In this document: piece by piece, positions 10,367 through 22,724 of the stretch
How the letters are laid out: each line of letters opens with the position of its first letter
Numbering within the stretch: the stretch's first letter is position 1
Assembly: GCA_020744425.1 (NCBI GenBank)
Contig: JAGMUV010000006.1
Span: 2,976,001 to 3,040,000, forward strand
Length of the DNA: 64,000 nt
Source: Dactylonectria macrodidyma
Taxonomy: Eukaryota > Ascomycota > Sordariomycetes > Hypocreales > Nectriaceae
Reading direction: 5' to 3'
Translations under genes and position numbers: made by a program
Notes under the pieces: model-generated
What the model was told of the DNA's origin: nothing
The model's input: the letters and a program-made list of their open reading frames with translations, nothing else
Database searches by the model: none

Positions 10367-12295
10367 TTAAAGTACCATTATGTCTCCCATGAGCAGCCTC
10401 CCAGATGCGGTAAGCGGACGCCGCTCCCAACGCACGTCTTGTGGCTCTTCCTTAACTACAGCCGTCTCCTCCACGACTCGCCATTCTCCCGCCACCTCAT
10501 CTTTGGTCAGAAAGCAAAAAACAACGCGATCGCCACCATCTTCGAAGAGGTACTCCCGACGCCAAAGTCGATGCCACTGCTCCACGGGCGTCCCCTCGGT
10601 CGCATTCATCCGCTCCACCATTTTGTTCCTTAAAGCTAGGGCATATAGGGAGTGCGCATTCCAGATTCCGTCCTGGCCTGGGTAGTCTTTGAGCATCCAT
10701 GTAGCTTCTTCGCGGACTACAGGGTCGCGGCAGAAGAAGGCGACGAGCAGTAGGTGCCAGGCCAAGCCGCATTGTAACGAGAGTTGTTGGGCTGGATTCT
10801 TGAGGTCTCGTTTGGCAATACGCAGTGCTAGTCCTGCTAGGGAGAGGTATTCGCGGAAGAGAGGAGTTTGTGCGTGTAACGTCTCAACGTTGTGATACTG
10901 CGTGGGGTTTTCGAAAGCATAAACACCTAGGTACTGCAGACGTAGGTGGACAGCTCTTAAATATGCTGGTGATTCAGCGTCGGATATCATCATTTGGTTG
11001 AAAAGCGGCAGAAAAGCGGCATCTAGGGCTTGCAGTTCTCTAGTTGAGGCCTTGCAGAATTCTTTGATTCGAGAATCCCCGGTAAGCGTTGACCAAAACC
11101 TGGTGATGTCGGCCTGCTCGTTTGAAGATAACACGCCCGAATTCTGTATAACATCTAACAAAAGTGGGCCTATAGCAGCTCGTGTACCCCGAGTGGTGAT
11201 CCAGTACTCCTCAAATTCATCAAGGCTGCTGAAGACCGTAGGTATGTCTCCATTTGTTGCGGGATATCGAGGCAGTTGGCTTATCAGGATGAGGAAAGAC
11301 TCAATGGTATGCTTCTTATCCCTCAGCCCCTTTGTGAAATTGGGAAGGGGTGGACCATGACCAAGGCTGGCTCGCAGAACGAAGCGGGTTTGCGTTATCA
11401 ACTGGGAAAAGATGTCTGCTAAGACTATAAGGAGAGGCTTCGGATTCGGGGCTAGAGCGGCGACATGGCGATGTGAATCTTGGTCCGTTAGCATGGCAAG
11501 CAGGAGAGCTGAGCCGTGATTAACATGATCTAAAGCGGCCTTTGTGTGGCCCCGCAGCAATTCAAAATATAAAAAGAGTACCGAAAGGATTACCGCGTCC
11601 TGCAAAGAAGCCTTTTGACTCTGAAGCTTCAGAGCATGGCAGTAGTGAGCCACGGCAAGGAAGTAATGCGCGTCTCCTTCAGTATTTGCGCGAACGGGCA
11701 CCGATACTGTTCGAAGAGCCTCGTGTTTTGACTTTCTGTACCACATACTCAATGCCCCAATGCCAATTGCAGCATGGCGAAGGGTGCCGTTACGGCGCCC
11801 GAGTTGAGGTAAGGTCACGGCCCACAAGTCACTATTGCAACCTGCGGTTATCCATGGCCCTTGCATTAGATGCACAAACTCTTGAAAGTAAAGCACGCTC
11901 TTGGTGTCTTGAAAATCATGAGAGTCTTGATGTAATTTCAATTGCGCCAATGGAGGAGCAGCACGAGTGATTTGCTTGGAATCCCAGCAGAGCTGAATTG
12001 GGCCAGGAGAGTTTCGTTTCTTGCTTTGTTGATCGGTGTAACCCTCGCAATATCCTTTGTTCTTGAGACAGTTGTTACAATACGGCTTCGCCTCATCACA
12101 CTTGATGTGCCGCTTTTTGCAAGTAGTGCAGCCCGTACGCACTTTAATTGTGCTGATACGAGAGAGCTTTGGTTTGCTATGTTGTGGCTTGTCCTGCGTC
12201 GGGCGGCTATAGGATTTCAGCCTTGAGTGAGATGTGGCAAGACGGTACTGAAGTAGAGCTTCTCCTTACCTTGAATGGTTAACATATGCACTCAT
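10367..12295 (-). CDS. Zn2Cys6 transcription factor
   Basis: Main exon 10367-12221 plus a 26-nt first exon 12270-12295, giving 626 residues. The cluster C-x2-C-x6-C-x6-C-x2-C-x6-C begins CTTCKKRHIKC and is complete. It is preceded by a basic Ser/Lys-rich leader encoded across the 48-bp intron, which I favour over the internal methionine at 12142 because the frame stays open and carries the basic flank usual before this type of finger. The rest is helical and uncharacterised; it resembles the group in which the finger is followed by a DUF3468-like (fungal_trans_2) region. It stands tail-to-tail with the broken hydrolase, and no target is evident. Confidence 0.82.
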
Positions 12296-12741
12296 GATAT
12301 CTATGATTGCCGTTTGCAGATTGTCGTGTAGTTATATTTTGGGCAAGGAAAGACACAAAATTTCTTGCCCTGCGAGTGACCATGCGTTGACAGGGTGTCC
12401 AGCAAAACAGTTGACACGCCCCGACTGTTAATCCGTAGCGCGCCTTATTTCGCCGCTTAGATGTCTCACCATCCCCTGAAGGTAGCGTTAATAAACGCGA
12501 GTTATAACTTAATAACTAATGTCATAAATACTATAACTTTGATTAAAGTAATTATTGAAGTAAACAAATAAATGAATAAAGAACGTAGGTTCGTAATAAT
12601 AATAGCTTAATCTCTATATCTCATTATTTTACACTTGGCCTTAATATATACGTATTTTCGCCAGCGCTATGCCAGTGCCAGCCCGTCCCTCGCTAAGATC
12701 CTCCATCGTGCCCGGAGCCATGTGACAAAAAGGGCATCTCT
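12296..12741. other. Intergenic with AT-rich block
   Basis: 12485-12660 is strongly AT-rich (many TAA/ATA runs) and unlike its surroundings, the texture of a RIP-decayed repeat remnant. No coding potential seen. Confidence 0.5.
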
Positions 12742-14529
12742 TTATGCCTTCTTCTCCCCCTCGTCCGGTTGAACTATCTCTCTTCGGGTAAACTTAACGA
12801 CGAAGTCTGTCTGCTTCACGAACCAAGCATTAATGATGGTCCATTCTTTGTTAGGGCCGTGAAAGTCGATCTGGCGAGATTAGTTACTGCAATAGAATGG
12901 TAGTCTTGAAGGTACTCACATCGAATCTCCTCATGAGACTCGGCACCACCTTATAGATCTCAAGCAAGCTGATGTTCTTGCCAATGCATGTTCGGCTACC
13001 CATTCCGAACTGGAACATCATGCCGTTCATCTTCTTAATTCGATTTGCCTCTTCTGTTGCATCCTCGTTGGGATCGGCGAGCCACCTCTCAGGTCTGTAA
13101 GCGTCGACATCCGCGCCAAAGATTTCTGGGCGGCGGTGGATTTGCCAGGCAGAAACACCAACGATGGTGCCGCCCTTAATGTGTTCGCCCAAGATCTCGG
13201 CACCCTGAGGAGGCACGATTCGTTCCATTGGAAGACCCGGTGCAGGGTGCATGCGGAAGGCCTCTTGGATGCACGCATGTAGGTATGGCAGTTTTTGAGC
13301 CTCGGCAAAGGTGACAAGGCCACTCTCGCTGTCAGAGAAGGTATGGGCTCTCGAAGCGTCGTCCAATTCCTTCTTGAGCGTCTCATATGCCGACTTATTT
13401 CGCAGCAAGTAGTAAAACACGGCAGATAGCGTGATGGCAGTCGTTTCCGAGCCGGCAAAAGCCATGGACACGGCCATGGTCTGGACGAGCGAATCGGTCA
13501 TAAACTCTGGCCTTGCCTCTCCGGCAGCGATGAACTTGGAGAGTAGGTCAGAGCCCAAGGGCTGCTTCTTCGCTGAGCTGGTGGGGAGAATGGCTGTGCT
13601 CTCGGTGTTTAACGCGGGGATCAGACGCTCGGCCATACGAGCGCGGGCAAATTTAGCGACAGGGAATGTAGAGTCGACAAAGCCCCATTGAGATAGCTTG
13701 AGATAGATTGGGTTCTTGAGGAAGATGAGGTCTAGAAAAGGAATTTGACCGACCTAGTTGGTGTTAGTATGGGTAGTTCATGGAGGTTGACAAATGTCTT
13801 ACAGGTGCGACATATAAGAAGAGCTTGGACAAGTACCCAACGATTCCCTCGACGTCTTCATTCTTCTCGAGGAATCCGTGTCGCTTGCTATAGGTGATCT
13901 CCCCGATGACGTCAAATGCATAGTATTGTAGCCATGTCGTAAAGTCGCATCCCTCGGGCTTCCCAACAAAGATCTTCTCGGTCTGGTCAAGGAAAAGCTT
14001 GGTGGTGTTGTCGACGAAGGGTTCGTATTGGACCAACGCGCTCATGGCAAAGGCCGAGTTGACGCAGCGGCGGAATTGGGCGTGAAAGTCATTGTCGGTG
14101 GTGCTGAAGAGGGATGCCAGGCGGAAGCCCTTGACGACAGATTGCTGGACGATGTAGAAGTCGGACTATTACACGGTTAGGGATGGACATATCGAGAGTA
14201 AGGTGCATGCTTGCCTTGATAAAGCCTTTATTTAATCCGTAGATGGACTTGAGGGCAGCCGGGTCAGAAAAGGACAGCGAGTTTGGACCAGTTCGGACAA
14301 TGTCTCCGTGCTTGTCGTGAAGGGCGCGCAGCGTCACCTCGGGTCGCTGCCCGTAGACGTCGACAAATCGCCACCAGTCTGTCAAGGAGGCCAGAAAGGG
14401 ACCTGGGTACTTGTTCAAGCCTCTGTTGTAGCGGTTCTTGACAAGCAGTCCGAGGAAGAGTGAGAGTATGACCAAGGCCCAGTGCTGAGAGAGCGCTGCG
14501 ACGAGCGACTCGACGATTCCGCCCTCCAT
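12742..14529 (-). CDS. Cytochrome P450, pisatin demethylase-like
   Basis: Exons 14215-14529, 13803-14165, 12920-13753 and 12742-12870 give 546 residues. An N-terminal membrane anchor (about residues 14-32) is followed by KYPGPFLASLTDWWR. Later come the I-helix AGSETTA, the K-helix ExxR in QEAFRMHP, PERW, and the heme loop FQFGMGSRTCIGK with its axial Cys. The anchor region and FSTTDNDFHAQFRRC resemble pisatin demethylase-like fungal P450s as I remember them. The first intron (14166-14214) is a GC-AG intron with donor GCAAGC; the others are GT-AG, and all three are 49 bp. Endoplasmic reticulum location and a need for P450 reductase are expected. The substrate is unknown; it is divergent from a Zn2Cys6 gene and near a Baeyer-Villiger monooxygenase. 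Confidence 0.92.
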
Positions 14530-15482
14530 GTTGAATAGAAAGTTATGTGGCGTAAAGAGTTGCTATTTTTGACCGTCTAGAAAGTCTTCGATATCGACTG
14601 GCTAGCGCCATCTTCATCTTGAGGCTTCGGGGCATTGGGCCTTTGTATTTGAACGTGTTGCCTCCATCTACCTTGATTGCTCTCACAAAGACCCGAGGCA
14701 AACTGTGCCGGGAGATGGACGTAAACTACCACACGCTTTCGGTCTCCCCCGGAGCATGCACCCCTAGCAGATGGATCTCTGGAGTCAAGGAAGATGACGT
14801 GTGGGTGCATTTGTTGGTATCTTGGGAACCCCGCCTGGTCGGCAAATGAACACGGCTACGAGAGTAAAGCGTTCTGGTTGCGGAAATGCCGTTAGCGTAG
14901 CGTCATCTTGACTGTTGAGAAGATGGTCTCAGATCAGCCGGAAAGAAACTCACTTTCGACGGAAACCAAGGTTGCCAAGAAACGTCCCAAACTCCGTGGA
15001 TGCCGACATCTGAGCGAGCCAGCGATGATCGGTTTATGCGGGCGCGCACGCAGTGGCGATGGGGGACCAGGGTTTGTCCAGATTACCCAGCCAATGTCAA
15101 TGGTTTTATTACTAGCTTGCATATCAAGGTTGCCACCAACGCTCGTGAAGCTGGAGAAGGGCCAATTGCGGGGAAGCTGGAGTGAAGTTTGACATCTGCC
15201 GGGTCTCCATATTGAATGTCAGATGGTCTCCGCCATTGCAGGGATGTTGAGTTCGAGACGACCTTTACGGAGATGTCGGGGCTAGACGGACAGGATCCTT
15301 TGAAGATATCCACAGACCAATAGACCATACCAGATGGGGGCTAATGCTTCCCCCATCATCTCCACCTTGAAGACTCTGCTTACCTCCGTCTCCCCCCGTG
15401 AACCCTCTTCTGTGTCAAGTTCGGCCGTCCTTCCCCGTCACTCAGTCGCTTCATTCCCGAGAACACGGCAGATCGCGACGAC
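14530..15482. promoter_or_regulatory. Divergent promoter of P450 and Zn2Cys6 gene
   Basis: 953 bp between head-to-head start codons. Short open frames occur but none looks like protein. No repeated motif found by eye. Confidence 0.5.
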
Positions 15483-17674
15483 ATGGGCCCTTCACGTCCC
15501 CCTCCCGACGCTCCGCGTGCTCCACCCAGTATCCGGGGACTTTTGGATCTTGAGGCCGACGACGACACGGCCCAAGACGGCAATTCTGCAGAGGGACACG
15601 CGAGCAAGAAGCGCAAGCTAGCCAAGACGGCAGACTTTACCCGCAGGAAGAGAGCCGTCACGGCATGTCAATTCTGCCGCCTTCGCAAGACTAAGTGCGA
15701 CAATGTTCGGCCGTGCTGTGGCTATTGCGAGCGACAAAAGGCGAAATGCGTCTATGGAGATTCGGATTCTCTCGAAGATGGCGGAGATGATGGAGATAGC
15801 GGAGGGATGGGAAGCCGCATCCTCAAGCAGCTAGAGGAGATCAAGCAGATGCTAGAGAAGAGCCAATCTTCTGCAATTCCGAACCATTCTGTCGCCACTC
15901 CAGTTGCGATTCCAGCAGCTACACCTCAGACAGTGTCCCAGAATGCTACAACTCCCAGAACTATAGGTCAGGGTCCATGGCCCGATGCTACTGACCTAGG
16001 GCCCCAGGCGGCATCAGCCAAACCTCCTACTTCGGGTTCGTTGAGTCGCCCGCACGCATTGGCTCGATGCGAGTCGCTGCTCCGATGGCCCATCTTCAAC
16101 GGCATCGTACCTGAAGCCGTCGCCGGAATCGAGTCGTTTTTGATGGATTGCGACTACACCGGTAGACAGCTGGAAGTGGAAAAGGCGATGATGCACGCAC
16201 AGCCAGGCAAGGGCATTCGCGATGACGCGTTTGTACCGTTGTGCCGCAATTTTCTTACCCATGTCCATCCTCGACACCCTATTCTGGACGCAGATGAGTT
16301 GATGCGTTTGGCGCGAGAGGCTGAGGAACATGGCATCAAGTGGGACTCGGGATCATGTCTGGTGGTACGTCAAATAATTGTTGGTTGACAGACGCAAGCT
16401 CACGCGAATAGCTGCTCTCTTGCGCATTAGCAACATACACAAACTCCTGGGAACCGCCTGTTGATTTCGGAGACGACGCCGAAGCTACGGAACTGCGGAT
16501 GCAGAACCAGGCGAATACTAGGTTGGAGGCCGATGCGTATTACCTGGCTGCTAAGAAGCGACTTGGCCTCCTCGGGCACTCCATTCAGGACATCCAGTGT
16601 CTGTTCCTCGCCTCCATGTACGACAAGTACTGCCTCCAACCACTGCAAGCCTGGTTTCACCTGCGAGAAGCCTCTGTTCGCCTACACGCGCACTTGTTGG
16701 GCCAACGACAGCAGCCAGGGAAACCGGGCAGCGCCGTGTCAAGCCAACACCTAGAGCAAAGGGTCTTCTGGTCTACATGGAGAGCTGAAAAGTTTGAACT
16801 TCCTAGCACTAGAGGGTGATACGTAACTAACGAAGACACAGCGAGATTCACCTCGAGGCCGGGCTTCCCACGAGTGGCCTCGAGCACTTGTCATACCCTG
16901 ATGCATTCCCAGCGCCGCCGCCTGACCTTTCTTCCGCGCAGCTTGGAGCTGCCAGTCCCGAGTCCACAGGCACGCCTCGGGACCAGCAACGCCTCGTCGA
17001 CGAGAAAGGCTGGTACTACTATCTCGCGGAGATCTCTCTCAGGCGTGCCATAGACGAAACGATCCAAGTGCTGTACCAGCGGGGGAGTTACTTTTGGCTC
17101 CAAAACCAAGCGTATCTGGTCCGCCACTGTCATGACTTTGAGCAACAGATTTCACTGTGGCAAGTTTCATAAGAGCGTACAGTCGGATTATCACTAACAA
17201 GCCAGCAGGCATCACCACCTCCCGGCTGCGGTTCAGTTCGCCAAGGACCAGCCCAGCGAAAACGAGTTCTCCTATTTCCTGTACGGCAGATTCTCAGAAT
17301 GGCGCGAACTTGTCCTGCGCCCCATTGTCTACCACGTCCTTCACTCCCCTCCCGACCAAGTCCATCTAGACACCGTCCACCATGCGCAAAAGGGAATCGA
17401 TCTCTGCGCCGATCTTGTTTCCAAGTACTCTTCTCACCTACGCCACGGAGGGTCGTGGTTCTTTGCTCGAAAGTCGTTCCTCTACACGTGCCTTATCCTT
17501 GCTGTGGCCCTGGAGCCGAATCGTGGACTACGGTCGCCTCCAAACTGGCACGGCCTAGTCAAGGTTTCCCTGGACACTCTGAAACGATGGGGGAGAGACG
17601 CTCACGATGTTTGGGAGATGTACCTCACTTTAGATTCCATGTATCGCGCGATTTGTGATAGGCTGCTGGATTAG
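15483..17674 (+). CDS. Zn2Cys6 transcription factor with fungal-specific TF domain
   Basis: Exons 15483-16364, 16412-16791, 16842-17159 and 17209-17674 give 681 residues. A basic stretch (SKKRKLAK) precedes a perfect C-x2-C-x6-C-x6-C-x2-C-x6-C finger at 62-89 (CQFCRLRKTKC), then an acidic stretch and a heptad-like ILKQLEEIKQMLEK. The regulatory domain includes WRAENEIHLEAGLP, restored by a 50-bp intron with a weak GTTTGA donor, and LWHHHLPAAVQF, restored only by a GC-AG intron (donor GCAAGT, 17160-17208). Using the nearby GT donor instead breaks the frame. It is the likely regulator of the divergent P450 and perhaps of the monooxygenase beyond it (inference). Confidence 0.88.
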
Positions 17675-18070
17675 AGGATAGATGACCAGCAATCATCTAA
17701 GCTGCTACTTGAGAACTAGTCAGCTTTTTACAACCTTTTCGACGTAGAAAATGTTGTGCTCTTATAAAAAACTAGAGACCACATAAGCCAAGTCAGTCCC
17801 AGGGTTCTCCGAAAACTATGGACGGTCTTAACTGCGCATCATTACAAGAGCTTTGTCAACTTAAAGGGCTTGAACACACGGTAGGACGTCGAGAGCCAGC
17901 ACTTGCGCCGGAGCTCACTGGTGCAAATTACTTTGATCCTATTTTCATGTAGCTCGCAACATCACTAGGATTTCAATCAAATATCGGTAAGGACGGTGTT
18001 TTTAATAAAAAATCTCAAGGGATCTCTTGCTACATCACCAGCCACAATTAGGCATGTCCGCGCTTTCGGG
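17675..18070. other. Convergent intergenic
   Basis: About 400 bp between two 3' ends. No gene or repeat seen. Confidence 0.5.
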
Positions 18071-19986
18071 CTAGTTCTTGACCACCTCAAAGCCATCTAA
18101 GTGATCGAGAGCCTTTCTGAGCTGAATAACATACTCGGGAATTCCACCGGGGAAGCACACCGGTTCAAACGCCTTACCGGGGATGCTACCACCCATGTAC
18201 GTCGACTTGGTCGTCGGGAACAGCATCGTATTGTTGATGTCGACAATCTGCTTCTTCCAGGCGTCCGACGCCTCGCGCTTGGGGTTGATATATCGGATAC
18301 CGTTCATGTTCATCTTCTCGATGCAGTCGCTGATCCAGCGCCCCTGCACCTCGACCGTCGTCGGGCCGTTGCTGAGCAGCGTAGGGCCTTGCGGGCCGTA
18401 GATGTGGAACATGTTGGGGTAGCCGCTGACGGTTGTGCCGAGGTAGGTCTTGGCTCCGGGGAGCCATTCTTCTTCGAGGTTGGTGTTGTTGATGCTCTTT
18501 AGGCCCAGTTGGGTCATGACTGTATAAGTGGTCAGCGTGTTTCTAGAATCTCGTTAGAGTCTAAGATTGAGGAAAATCAAGCTTTACCTCCAGTCACAAT
18601 ATCCTAGTGATGTTAGCATATTAGGCTTCTCCCAATTTGATCATCTAGGAACTTACAAATCCAGTCGCCACGGCAATGACATCAAACTCATGGTGAGTAC
18701 CGTCCTCGAGGATAATACCCGTCTCATCAAACCCCTTGATGGCATTGTCCTTGATGTCAATCACGTCCACGCTGGGTCGGTTAAACTGTTCATAGTAGTC
18801 ATACTCAAGACACGGCCGTTTGATGCCAAAGTAGTGGGGCATCTTGAGCGGCGCCAGCAAGTCTCTCTTTCGCGGGTCGCCCACACGATCGCGCGTCTTC
18901 TTGGCCCAGAAGTTGTAAGACTCCTGGTTCGCCTCAGCGCTATACAAGTTGTCCTTGTACAGCGCGACCCAGTAGCGGAAGCCGCCATCCCTCCAGACGT
19001 CTTCATAAAAGGCCTCGCGCTCCTCAGGTGTGTCATCAAACGTGTTCTTCTCATGCCAGTCGTAGTGAAAGCCGGCAAAGTTCTTCTCGCGGTACCGGAA
19101 TAGCTCTGGGTAGAACTTTTTGGCCTTTTCCTGTTCTTCGACGGTGAGGATCTTTTTGCGCATCGGCACCGCGAGATTGGGCGTTCGCTGGAAGACCTTG
19201 ACCTGGCCGGCCTCGGGGCCCCATGCTTGGACGATTTGGACGCCGGATGCGCCCGTGCCGATGACGGCACATTTCTTATTCTTGACTTCAACTTTTTGGT
19301 CAGGCCAGAAGGAGGAGTGGTGGATGACGCCCTTGAACTTGTCCATGCCTGGCCAGTCGGGGATGTATCTTCTGGCGGCCTGTAGGAATATTAGAAACAA
19401 TAGGACGAAACCAACAAGTTACTCACAAATCCAGTTCCAAGAACTAAATACTTGGCCTTTGTCGTACGCCCATCTGCCGTGCGCACATTCCACTTTCCTG
19501 CAGCCGTATCGAACTCGGCACCCACGACAACCGTGTTGAAGGCGCAGTCCTTCTTGATGCCCACGACCTTGTCAACGTGGTCAAAGTACTCGCGCAGGTC
19601 CTTGTACGTGGGATAGTTGTTCGGCCAATTCCACGAGCTCCAAACCTCGGGCCAGGAAAACTCGTACTCGGGGACTTCAGAGTCGACGCCGGCACCGGGG
19701 TAGCAGTTCCAGCGCCACGTGCCGCCCGTGTCGTTGCCGGCTTCGAAGATGACGGTTTTGTAGCCGCGGTCTCGGAGGGTTTTGAGCATGAAGATGCCGG
19801 CTGCCGTTATGTAAGAAGGTGATATAGAAGACGGGTAGGGCTCGACTTACCAAAGCCGGCGCCGACAACTAAGGCATCGACCTCGAGGTTTGGGGCATAG
19901 GGTCCAGTCTTTTCTTCGTGAGAAACCGAGTAATCAGTCAACTCAGTGTTGAACTTCTTGGTTCTAACAGGAATTGGTTCGCCCAT
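18071..19986 (-). CDS. Flavin Baeyer-Villiger monooxygenase
   Basis: Exons 19851-19986, 19427-19800, 18657-19379, 18588-18603 and 18071-18519 give 565 residues, normal for cyclohexanone monooxygenase-type enzymes, which insert oxygen beside a ketone using FAD and NADPH. Seen: the FAD Rossmann site VVGAGFAG (split by intron 1), the fingerprint FxGxxxHxxxWP as FKGVIHHSSFWP, the NADPH site VIGTGASG, and ATGF followed by DIVTG. DIVTG is supplied by a 16-nt exon; without it the conserved ATGFDIVTG string is lost. Acidic and aromatic segments such as GGTWRWNCYPGAGVD are typical. It is divergent from a serine hydrolase that could cleave the ester product. The substrate is unknown. Confidence 0.93.
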
Positions 19987-20704
19987 ATTGGTGTATGTAA
20001 GCTAACGAGGAGTTGGGTAGTACAAGTCTTGGGGTTCACGATGTAGAAGTTTGATTGAGATGATGAATGTTTACTTCTTGGCGAAGAAGGTCTGTATTTA
20101 TGTCATATTCCACGGTTGAATTCTCTCCTGTTTAGAAGCTGCTGCGGACTTGCCATTGACGTATTGCCGGATGCCTCATCCGAGAGTTCCATCTGAACAG
20201 CATCTGTCCATGTCAATCCGCATCTTCGTCCGTAACTTCGTACAAGTTCACATCCGCACCACCATTCACATCACCATCCGCATCACCGTCCGCATCAACT
20301 TCCGCACCTCTCTCCGCGGAACCTTGACAAAGCTTCCGGACTAGGCACCTGGGGTTTCGATCGCGTGCTCTATCGTTTGCGGGTCAACCCCCATTGCGGA
20401 ACCAATGATCCATTGAAGCTAGTAGAGAGGCACAGTTCATCAACACTTTGCGGATGCGGTTCCGCACTATAATTACGTGGGTATCCCGCAATAGCTTCAG
20501 CTACCCCGCATTACGGGTCCGCACAGACTCGAGTTGTGAAATCCCGAGGGAAGTCTAATTGTCTAAGAGGCCGGGGTCTGTTGAGGCTAGACCGCGAGCG
20601 GAGGCTAAGATGCGTTCAAGGCGGTTGGCGTTAAATACCTGGATAGGCCGCAGCGAATAGTCTAGGAATTTCATAGTAAAATATTTCCCACCAAAGCTAT
20701 AATC
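19987..20704. promoter_or_regulatory. Divergent promoter of monooxygenase and serine hydrolase
   Basis: 718 bp holding the 12-bp tandem array (20209-20316) and, at about 20385-20535, several CCGCA/TGCGG inverted motifs also seen near 25605-25675. No gene seen. Confidence 0.6.
20209..20316 (+). repeat. 12-bp tandem array, nine imperfect units
   Basis: Consecutive 12-mers starting at 20209 include CATGTCAATCCG, CATCTTCGTCCG, CATCACCATCCG, CATCACCGTCCG, CATCAACTTCCG and CACCTCTCTCCG. Seven of the nine units end in TCCG, so CCG triplets recur at 12-bp spacing. CCG/CGG triplets are the half-sites of Zn2Cys6 proteins, which makes a binding array possible. It may equally be a neutral minisatellite. 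Confidence 0.8.
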
Positions 20705-22063
20705 ATGCTATTCAACGCCCAGGTCCTCTCTTCTCTTCGTGAATCTGTGGATTCCGCTTGCTCCGACCCAAAGACGGGTATCCCTGGAGTTACCGTCGTC
20801 GTGGTCGCCAAAGATGGCAGCGAACTGTTTGCACACTCCGCAGGAAAGCGAGGCGTTGGTTCCAAGGAGCCCATGACGCTAGACAATATTTTCTGGATTG
20901 CGTCGTGCACCAAGATGCTTGTTGGGGTTGCCTGTATGCAGCTCGTGGAGCAGGGCGTCTTGAGCTTGGACGATGGCGCACAACTCGACAATCTCTGTCC
21001 TGAGTTGAAGGAGTTGAAGGTTCTACGACCCGATGGAACATTAGAGGCGCAAAACAAAAAAATCACATTGCGCATGCTTTTGACACATACTGCCGGTTTT
21101 GGGTACACGTTCTTTAACGAGCGCCTCCGAGATTGGTCTTTGCCAGTTGGCGTTGATGAATTTTCTGGAAGATTCGAAGACATCAAGTCGCCGTTGCTCT
21201 TCCAGCCTGGAGAAGGATGGGAGTACGGAGTAAGCCAAACCCACTAGACATTTTGCAAACGATGTCGGTCGATTTTTCCGCTAACAAATCTAGGTGGGCA
21301 TTGATTGGGCTGGAGTCGCGCTCGAACGGGCTTCAGGGCTGACCTTGAACGCTTACTTGCAAAAGTATCTGTTCCAACCTCTGGGAATCAAAGACATGTC
21401 TATGATTCCAAACAAAGATTTGAGGAGCAGGCTTGCGAATATGCACAATAGGGATCCTGATGGCACGTTGCGGGTGAGAGATCACCTTCTCCGCCAGCCC
21501 CTGGTCGTCGATCCGGACAACGAGGCCGAGGTGGCGAGGGTGTTTAACAGTGGCGGAGCAGGAATGTTCGCAAAGCCGCAGGATTACGCCAGTATGTTGA
21601 CCTGCTGCATTCCTTTATATTCATGAATAATTCCTGACTCTCTACAGAGGTATTAGCCGTGCTCCTCAACGACGGTACATGCCCCGGTACCGGCGCCCAA
21701 ATCCTTCGCAAAGCCACCGTCGACGAAATGTTCAGCAACCAAACGCCTTCCTTCCCCAACGCCAGCCGTCAGTTCATCCCCGCAGCAAAACCAGATCTGA
21801 CGAATCCGATCCCGGAGCTGTACCCGGTGCCCGGTAACCCGCCGCAGGGCTGGGGCCTCACCTTTATGCTGAGCAACGGCGGGGTGACCGGGCGATCCAA
21901 GGGGACGGTACAGTGGGCGGGCTTGCCTAACCTCTGGTGGTGGTGCGATCGCGAGACTGGGGTCGCGGGGATCGTGTGTAGCCAGATATTGCCGTTTGCG
22001 GATGGAAAGGTTCTGGGGTTGTGGTTTGATATTGAGGCTCAAGTGTACAAGGCGTTGGCTTGA
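20705..22063 (+). CDS. Class C beta-lactamase-fold serine hydrolase/transesterase
   Basis: Exons 20705-21229, 21294-21591 and 21648-22063 give 412 residues. The nucleophile motif SxxK is present as SCTK in FWIASCTKM. The fold family also shows PGEGWEYG, GVALERASGLTLNAYLQKYLFQPLG (as two neighbouring blocks) and a C-terminal WGLTF...GTVQWAGLPNLWWW segment. The family includes fungal esterases and the LovD acyltransferase besides true beta-lactamases. There is no signal peptide, so it is probably intracellular. Its head-to-head position with a Baeyer-Villiger monooxygenase suggests cleavage of the ester or lactone that enzyme makes, or acyl transfer in a secondary pathway (inference). Confidence 0.9.
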
Positions 22064-22724
22064 ACGAATGGTGGAGACTCAGAGCATCAGGGTGAGAGAT
22101 AGTACCAGGGGGAGAGAGAATGTAGGGGAAGTAGAAGGAGGGGCCATGTGATTCCTAGCAATACATGAATTAGTCTCTTGGCTCTACTTCGTACATGCAA
22201 CTCCTTTCCAACCCTGGACGCTAAACCACGACTCTTGCATCTTCCCTCCCCCATGATGCCACAGTGAACTCATTCCTCGCCCACCACCACATCCCTTAGC
22301 CCGTGCATTCAACCCGCCCAATCCCAGAATAGAGCAACCTACCGGCACTCAATCCGTATTTCTAGATGCCCATCCTACCTATTTACACACTTAGCCGTAG
22401 GCACTAAGCACGTAGAGCCAGAGCCACGCATGGATCCAAAGTGCTGACGCAGGGATGCTAGCAGAACGCGGGGAAGCGGGGGAAAAGGAGACAGGGATGC
22501 AGTGGAACAGCATAAGTCAGCTCATATCTTTACTGCATCTTTCCCTGGGTTTTTTTTTCCTTTCCCTGGAACTCGCACACACAAACCTGCAAACCAACGT
22601 CCCCGCTCCGGAAGAGCTGGGCCGGATTCTCGTCGGCATTTCCTCCATCACGGTCGGCCTTTAAAAAGCGAACATATCGAGCTCGGCGACTCAGGAAAGA
22701 GGATTCATTGATTTCACATTCATC
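22064..22724. other. Intergenic / promoter of Zn2Cys6 gene
   Basis: 661 bp, with a T-run (about 22548-22565) about 160 bp before the next ATG. No gene seen. Confidence 0.5.
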
